DNA from: Hahella sp. HNIBRBA332
GTDB taxonomy: Bacteria > Pseudomonadota > Gammaproteobacteria > Pseudomonadales > Oleiphilaceae
Assembly: GCF_030719035.1 (NCBI RefSeq)
Contig: NZ_CP132203.1
Span: 6,156,501-6,220,500, forward strand
DNA: 64,000 nt
Reading direction: 5' to 3'
In this document: in pieces, positions 59,801 to 64,000 of the stretch
How positions within the stretch are numbered: position 1 is the first letter of the stretch
Layout of the letters: every line of letters begins with the position of its first letter
Program-made: the position numbers and the translations under genes
Notes under the pieces: model-generated
The model's database searches: none
What the model was told of the DNA's origin: nothing
What the model saw: only the letters and a program-made list of their open reading frames with translations

Positions 59801-60459
59801 TATTCCTTCTCGATCATGTAACCCATGCCGCGAACGGTTTTAATCAGGTCGGCGTTGAGCTTTTTGCGCAGGTTGTGAATATGTACTTCCATGGTGTTGC
59901 TGGACACATCGTCGGACCAGCCGTAGACAAGCTCTTCCAACTGGTCTTTGGACAGCACTCTGCCGCGATGGGAGGCGAGTTCATACAGGAGCGCATATTC
60001 CCGGCGCGACAGGCGCACTTCCTCGTTGTTTTTATAAACCTGATAGGAAGAGGGCAGAATGCGGATATTGGCGAGCTGGATTTCCGGGTGCGCATTACCT
60101 GAGCCGCGTCGGCTCAGTGCGCGCAAACGGGCCTTGAGCTCGCTCACATCAAAAGGCTTCAGGAGGTAATCGTCGGCCCCGGCGTCGAGGCCCTTGACGC
60201 GGTCCTGTACCTGGTCGCGGGCGCTTAGAATCAGAACGGGTATCTCATCGCCGCGATCACGCAGTCGCTTCAAGACCGTGAATCCGTCGATATCAGGTAA
60301 TCCCAGGTCCAGGATGACGAGATGGAATTGTTCCAGCTTCAGAGCGTGAAGAGCGGCCTCGCCGGAGGCCACCCAGTCCACTGTATTGGCCTGTTGGGTC
60401 AAACTGGTTTGGATGCCGTCGGCCAGTAATTCGTCATCTTCCACCAATAAAATGCGCAT
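59800..60459 (-). CDS. OmpR/PhoB-family response regulator
   Basis: 219 residues. Receiver domain with D51 as phospho-acceptor (LVILDLGLPD) and conserved DDE/K positions (VEDDE; KPFDVSEL), then a winged helix (about 125-218, including LSRREYALLYELASHRGRVLSKDQLEELVYG and VHIHNLRKKLN). Pairs with the kinase. It starts 22 bases after the TPR gene, so it belongs to the long operon that begins with the ligase gene. Confidence 0.93.
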   Translation of the reverse strand: MRILLVEDDELLADGIQTSLTQQANTVDWVASGEAALHALKLEQFHLVILDLGLPDIDGFTVLKRLRDRGDEIPVLILSARDQVQDRVKGLDAGADDYLLKPFDVSELKARLRALSRRGSGNAHPEIQLANIRILPSSYQVYKNNEEVRLSRREYALLYELASHRGRVLSKDQLEELVYGWSDDVSSNTMEVHIHNLRKKLNADLIKTVRGMGYMIEKE

Positions 60460-60481
60460 TGCGCTACATCATGCTCCGTGT

Positions 60482-61126
60482 TTATTTCATTTTCTTCAGT
60501 AGCGCCTGAATTTCGCCGCGACGTCCGGCGTCGGCTACTTGGCGGTCGGGGCGCGGCGTCGCCTGCAACGCCTTTTCAAGGTAAAGCTTAGCTTGTTTGA
60601 GGTCGCCTTGCTCTCGCAGATAGTCTCCGTAGAAGAAGTTGGCGTCAATACCATCCGGATTTATTTCCAGACCTTTACGCAACAGTTTGCTGGCTTCCTT
60701 ATCGTCGCCGAAGCTGAGTGGCCATCCTGGCGCCTGATAATAGAGTGCGCCGAGACTGGTGTAAGCGGAGCCGCCAAAGGCGTTGGCGTCGATGCTCATG
60801 GCCTTTTCGAAGCAGTCCCGAGCCTCTTTCACCAGGGAAAGGGCTTTGAGACCGCCCTTGGCGCCGGCATAGGTGCTGGTGATGACGCCTTTCCAGATCC
60901 AGACATTGGGATCTTCAGGATGCGCATCCACCGCCTGATCCGCCTGACCTTTCAAGTCCTGGTAACCTCTCTCCTGCTCTTTGGCGTCGACTTCATAACG
61001 AACGTGCGCCCAGCCGTGATAAAGATCTTTGACGTAACCCGCAACCTCCTCCCCATGAGCGGAGGCCGCACCGAGGGACAGGGCTCCGGCTACAATCAGC
61101 GCGCGGGCCATAAGTGTGTATGACAT
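60482..61126 (-). CDS. Exported TPR protein
   Basis: Start at 61126 behind GAGGAG. Signal peptide (about 1-24, ending SAHG). 214 residues. GYVKDLYHGWAHVRYEVDAKEQERGYQDL is a distinctive N-terminal block, followed by TPR-type helices (DCFEKAMSIDANAFGGSAYTSLGALYY, KLLRKGLEINPDGIDANFFYGDYLREQGDLKQAKLYLEKAL). It lies between the SDR gene and the response regulator gene. From memory, TPR proteins of this look occur in ligase/diiron/SDR clusters of pseudomonads. Role unknown. Confidence 0.78.
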   Translation of the reverse strand: MSYTLMARALIVAGALSLGAASAHGEEVAGYVKDLYHGWAHVRYEVDAKEQERGYQDLKGQADQAVDAHPEDPNVWIWKGVITSTYAGAKGGLKALSLVKEARDCFEKAMSIDANAFGGSAYTSLGALYYQAPGWPLSFGDDKEASKLLRKGLEINPDGIDANFFYGDYLREQGDLKQAKLYLEKALQATPRPDRQVADAGRRGEIQALLKKMK

Positions 61127-61176
61127 AAAAATTCTCCTCTTTTGTTCGGACGCGATGACGTTGAGAGTCAACGGAG

Positions 61177-61977
61177 TCAAGCGCTCTGGCGCGCCAGATA
61201 TTTGCGAATAATGGGAAGCTGTTTACTGATGGAAGCCGCCACCAGGGCTGGAAATAAGGCGTTGATACGCACGAACAGTTTCTCCGGCCAGCCCAGGTAC
61301 ACCCGTGGAGAGCGTCGAATGATGGCGGCGCAGATTTGCTCCGCCACCCAGTCCGGCTCGTCCATGTGGTTACCCAGCTCCGCATTCATGGATTCGACGG
61401 CGGAGCTGTTGATGGCGGTGCGAGTGGCGCGGGGCGCTACGTGCAGCACCTGCATTGGCGAGTCCGCCAGCTCTCGCTGCAAGGCCTCGCTGAAACCGCG
61501 CATGGCGAACTTGCTGGCGCAATAGGCGGCGAAACCGGGATAGCCGATGGAGCCGAACGTAGAGCCGATATTGACGATCATGCCCTGCTGAATGCGCAAC
61601 AGCGGCAGCAGGCGTTGGGTGAGCAGCATGGGGCCGGTGACGTTGGCTTCCATCAGAGTGTGGATGCGTTCCGGGCTTTGGTCTTCGAACTCCTTGAAAT
61701 CGCTGACGCCGGCGTTGTTGATGAGCATATTGACTTTGGGTTCCCGCGCCGCCTCCTGGGCTACTATGGACAGCCCGGCCTCCAGACTGATATCCGCCAC
61801 GATGCTGCGGCAGCGTCCGCCGTTGGCCAGAATGCGCGCCTGCAGCGTTTGCAGTTTGTCAGCGTTTCTACCAGTAATGACAAGCGTCGCGCCCTGTTTG
61901 GCGAGTCGCAACGCCAGGGCTTCGCCGATGCCGCCGGTGGCGCCGGTGAGGAGGATGGTCTTATCTTTAAGCTGCAT
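61177..61977 (-). CDS. SDR-family oxidoreductase
   Basis: Start at 61977 (MQLKDKTILLTG) behind AGGAG; the longer frame lies inside the upstream gene. 266 residues. TGATGGIGEALA, NNAG at about 87, and catalytic S...Y...K in IGSTFGSIGYPGFAAYCASK. C-terminal region with a hydrophobic/basic end (FVRINALFPALVAASISKQLPIIRKYLARQSA) of the DltE/short lipid-acting SDR type. Overlaps the diiron-protein gene by 11 bases. Confidence 0.9.
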   Translation of the reverse strand: MQLKDKTILLTGATGGIGEALALRLAKQGATLVITGRNADKLQTLQARILANGGRCRSIVADISLEAGLSIVAQEAAREPKVNMLINNAGVSDFKEFEDQSPERIHTLMEANVTGPMLLTQRLLPLLRIQQGMIVNIGSTFGSIGYPGFAAYCASKFAMRGFSEALQRELADSPMQVLHVAPRATRTAINSSAVESMNAELGNHMDEPDWVAEQICAAIIRRSPRVYLGWPEKLFVRINALFPALVAASISKQLPIIRKYLARQSA

Positions 61978-62659
61978 GATGACTCTCCTGGTTGTGCGCC
62001 CCGCGCTCATGGTTCCGAGGCAAAGCGCGGAAGACGGCGCCGTACAATTCGTAGAAAACCTTGCTGGCGTGGAGGATGGCCTGTTGGTCCTCATGGCGCT
62101 TGATTTTGTTCATCAGGTCCTCGAAAAAGCGGATATGCTCCTGATCCAGACTGCCGTGGGAGAACAGGTAACTGAACGCCTGATTAGGCAGTCCCAGCGT
62201 TTTCTGAATGATTTCGCCAGCCTGTGTGGCGGTAGTGACGCTGACGCCCTCCAGCACGTGCACCATGCCGAAAAATCCCAATGGGTTGATCCGCATGACG
62301 GTGTCATAGGCGTACGCCACCATCAATTCCGTGGTCAGATGCGGTCGACTGCGACGCACTTCTTCCTTGTCGCCGCCGCAAACGGCGATATCGTTGAGAA
62401 TCCATTCCTGATGGCCGCGTTCTTCCTCAATGTATTCCGCCACCGCTTCCCGCAGCCATTCATAGTGTTCCGGCAGCCGTCCACCGCAGCTCATCAACAG
62501 GGGCACGGTGTGTTTGACGTGGTGGTAGGCTTGAGTCAGAAAAGCGACATACTGACTCAATGTAATTTCGCCGCGCAGCGCATCCTGGATAATTGGGCTG
62601 GATAGTAGTCGGTTGCGTTCCTGTTGGGTTTCCGCCTGCAGACGTTGATAAAAGCTCAT
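61967..62659 (-). CDS. Haem-oxygenase-like diiron protein (HDO/TenA-like)
   Basis: Start at 62659 (MSFYQRLQAETQQ) behind AGGAG; a longer frame lies within the upstream gene. 230 residues, all-helical haem-oxygenase/TenA fold. Likely metal ligands are E80-x2-H83 (EERGH), E137 (VHVLEG) and H168-x3-D172-x2-H175 (SHGSLDQEH). The last motif is the hallmark of haem-oxygenase-like diiron oxidases such as SznF, BesC and UndA. Known members cleave C-C bonds or oxidise carbon or nitrogen with O2. Here it is coupled to an acyl ligase and an SDR, so an acyl-derived substrate is likely. Not a thiaminase, as the TenA active-site Cys is not apparent. Confidence 0.82.
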   Translation of the reverse strand: MSFYQRLQAETQQERNRLLSSPIIQDALRGEITLSQYVAFLTQAYHHVKHTVPLLMSCGGRLPEHYEWLREAVAEYIEEERGHQEWILNDIAVCGGDKEEVRRSRPHLTTELMVAYAYDTVMRINPLGFFGMVHVLEGVSVTTATQAGEIIQKTLGLPNQAFSYLFSHGSLDQEHIRFFEDLMNKIKRHEDQQAILHASKVFYELYGAVFRALPRNHERGAHNQESHHAA

Positions 62660-64000
62660 GGCATGCTCCTGGTGAAAGGCTGGGAAGATTGAAATAAGTC
62701 GTTGAGACGGTCCTTGTGCCTGGTGGCGATGGCGCATCTACGCACCCGGCCGTTGGCGGTCAGCTGCCCATTGGCGGCGCTGAAGGGGGCGTCGCTGATA
62801 ATGATGTCGCGTACCTGGGCGTAATCCGGCAAGCGCTGGTTAACCTGCGCCACCGCCTGCATCAGCAGCTCATGACCGATGTCAGGACTGGCGGGCGTCA
62901 CCACCGCGACATTGAAAGGTTCGCCATCGCCGAATAAAACCGCTTGGGCGATGCAGGGCGCGGACAATAACTCACTCTCCACCCATTCCGGCGACAGGTT
63001 GCGGCCAAATGCGGTGACGATCAGGTTCTTCTTTCTGCCTTCGAGATAAAGGTAACCGTCATCGTCCAGGTGTCCGATATCGCCTGTGTGGACCGCTTTA
63101 GAAGTTTGGATGGGCTCTCCCAAATAGCCGCAATAGGCGGCGCCGGCGACAATAATTTCTCCGTCATCAGCGAAGGACAGACTGACATGAGGCAAGGGCT
63201 TGCCGACGCTGCCGGGGCGCGACGCCGAAGGGCGGTTGAGGCTGACTACGGAGGCGCATTCGGACAGACCGTAACCTTCGTATACAGGAACGCCCAGTTG
63301 CGTCGCCTGCGCCAGCAGCACGGGCGATACCTTGGCGCCGCCCACGGCGACAAATTGCAGTCTTTCCAGCCGCAGTTGCCCGCCAGCGATGAGAAACAGC
63401 AGCGCTTTCAGCAACTCTGGCGTAAGGATCAGCGTTTGCGGATTCCAATGCTGCAGAGATTGCGCCCACTGCTTCAGATCCAGGCCGCTGGAGCCGCTCA
63501 GTCCCAGGCTGGCGAGACCGGGCGCGAGAACCCTGCCGCCTTTATATAGTGCGACATACACTCCCGCGATGTTTTCCAGCAAGGTGGCTAAAGGCAACGT
63601 GCACAAGTGTCCGATAGGTTCATTGATTTCAACCGCTGTCGCCAGACTCAGCATCACTGTCTCCAACGCGGCGGCGCTTAAGCGTGCGCCTTTAGGATGA
63701 CCGGTGGAGCCGGAGGTGTAAGTGATCTTGATGATGTCTTCGGCGGTCTCCTGTGCAGGCGATGGGGCCTGGGTCGCTATTGCATACAGGCCCAGATCCG
63801 CATCCAGGACCACCGCATCCGCAGTTGGAGGCTGTGCGGACTGTGCGATCAACGTCTCAATGGCTGCGTCTTTGAGCAAGTGTTCCCGCTGCGGCTTGGA
63901 GAAAAATAGAGGGACTGGAATCAGCGTGACGCCCGCGTGTAAACAAGCCAGATCGGCGCAGATCCAGGCAGGCCCATTATCCGCCTCCAACGCCAGACGG
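62656..64000 (-). CDS. AMP-dependent acyl ligase (ANL family), N-terminus outside window
   Basis: 448 residues are visible, running off the right edge. The phosphate loop Y-T-S-G-S-T-G-H-P-K-G is intact, followed by LTPELLKALLFLIAGG, VYEGYGLSECASVV, PGSVGKPLPHVSLSF, HTGDIGHLDDDGYLYLEGRKKNLIVT and YAQVRDIIISDAPF. The A10 lysine region reads N-G-Q-L-T-A-N-G-R-V-R-R, Arg instead of Lys, as in its P-loop-less paralogue at 52016-53518. It may therefore load but not efficiently adenylate, or a nearby Lys may serve. It heads, or is inside, the operon with the diiron protein, SDR, TPR protein and two-component system. Substrate probably a fatty or other acyl chain. Confidence 0.85.
   Translation of the reverse strand, partial: RLALEADNGPAWICADLACLHAGVTLIPVPLFFSKPQREHLLKDAAIETLIAQSAQPPTADAVVLDADLGLYAIATQAPSPAQETAEDIIKITYTSGSTGHPKGARLSAAALETVMLSLATAVEINEPIGHLCTLPLATLLENIAGVYVALYKGGRVLAPGLASLGLSGSSGLDLKQWAQSLQHWNPQTLILTPELLKALLFLIAGGQLRLERLQFVAVGGAKVSPVLLAQATQLGVPVYEGYGLSECASVVSLNRPSASRPGSVGKPLPHVSLSFADDGEIIVAGAAYCGYLGEPIQTSKAVHTGDIGHLDDDGYLYLEGRKKNLIVTAFGRNLSPEWVESELLSAPCIAQAVLFGDGEPFNVAVVTPASPDIGHELLMQAVAQVNQRLPDYAQVRDIIISDAPFSAANGQLTANGRVRRCAIATRHKDRLNDLFQSSQPFTRSMP

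Noticed and set aside
61967..62659. Thiaminase II (TenA) or thiamin salvage gene
   Set aside because: HxxxDxxH and ExxH metal-ligand patterns, a neighbouring ligase and SDR, and no thiamin genes point to a haem-oxygenase-like diiron protein.

Overview
The window looks like chromosomal DNA of a free-living, probably marine gammaproteobacterium. The evidence is a glrK-qseG-glrR block, queC/queE, YqhA and Ndh genes of gammaproteobacterial type, moderately high G+C, and two PEP-CTERM-type surface proteins. The gene style would fit a Hahella-like organism, but that is inference and no database was consulted. No rRNA, tRNA, insertion sequence, prophage or CRISPR array was seen.

Layout. 1-6.1 kb: the end of a TPR protein with a possible frameshift, a secreted purple-acid-phosphatase-like enzyme ending in a dockerin-type domain, a cohesin-like PEP-CTERM protein and a HupE/UreJ-type membrane protein. 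6.1-12.4 kb: small lipoproteins, a reverse-strand operon (channel-like hypothetical protein, cysteine-less SUMF1-type lipoprotein, zinc-ribbon membrane protein), and an unusual secreted metalloprotease with a long Gly-Asp tail carrying nine CPPWIC-type motifs. 12.4-18.4 kb: regulators, acetyltransferases, a MarR/EamA divergent pair and a PQQ-type sugar dehydrogenase. 18.6-25.8 kb: an EF-hand protein, the GlrKR two-component system, TauE, TerC and Ap4A phosphorylase. 26-29.8 kb: an accessory island with a DNA cytosine methyltransferase, Vsr, and a low-G+C two-gene unit that looks like a lipase-type toxin with its immunity protein. 29.9-40 kb: two paralogous DEDDh exonucleases flanking asparaginase, YbfF, a lone molybdopterin oxidoreductase, an AEC transporter and queCE. 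40-46.6 kb: a LysR regulator and a divergent ACAD10/11-like catabolic operon. 46.7-51.7 kb: a PEP-CTERM protein, YqhA, Ndh, LuxR and LysR regulators. 52-55 kb: an AMP-ligase homologue without its P-loop, coupled to an amidase without its catalytic lysine. 55-58.3 kb: an ECF sigma factor/ChrR pair with a recognisable promoter, a LysR regulator and a metallo-beta-lactamase-fold hydrolase. 58.4-64 kb: a reverse-strand operon of acyl ligase, haem-oxygenase-like diiron protein, SDR, TPR protein and a two-component system.

Most noteworthy are the putative lipase toxin/immunity pair with an internal G+C switch, the ligase-diiron oxidase-SDR operon that ends in its own two-component system, the ligase/amidase pair in which both proteins lack catalytic elements, the split ACAD10-like operon predicted to handle 4-hydroxyacyl-CoAs, and the CPPWIC-repeat metalloprotease. 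All functional statements come from reading motifs by eye. Family assignments with classical motifs are firm; substrates and biological roles are inferred.
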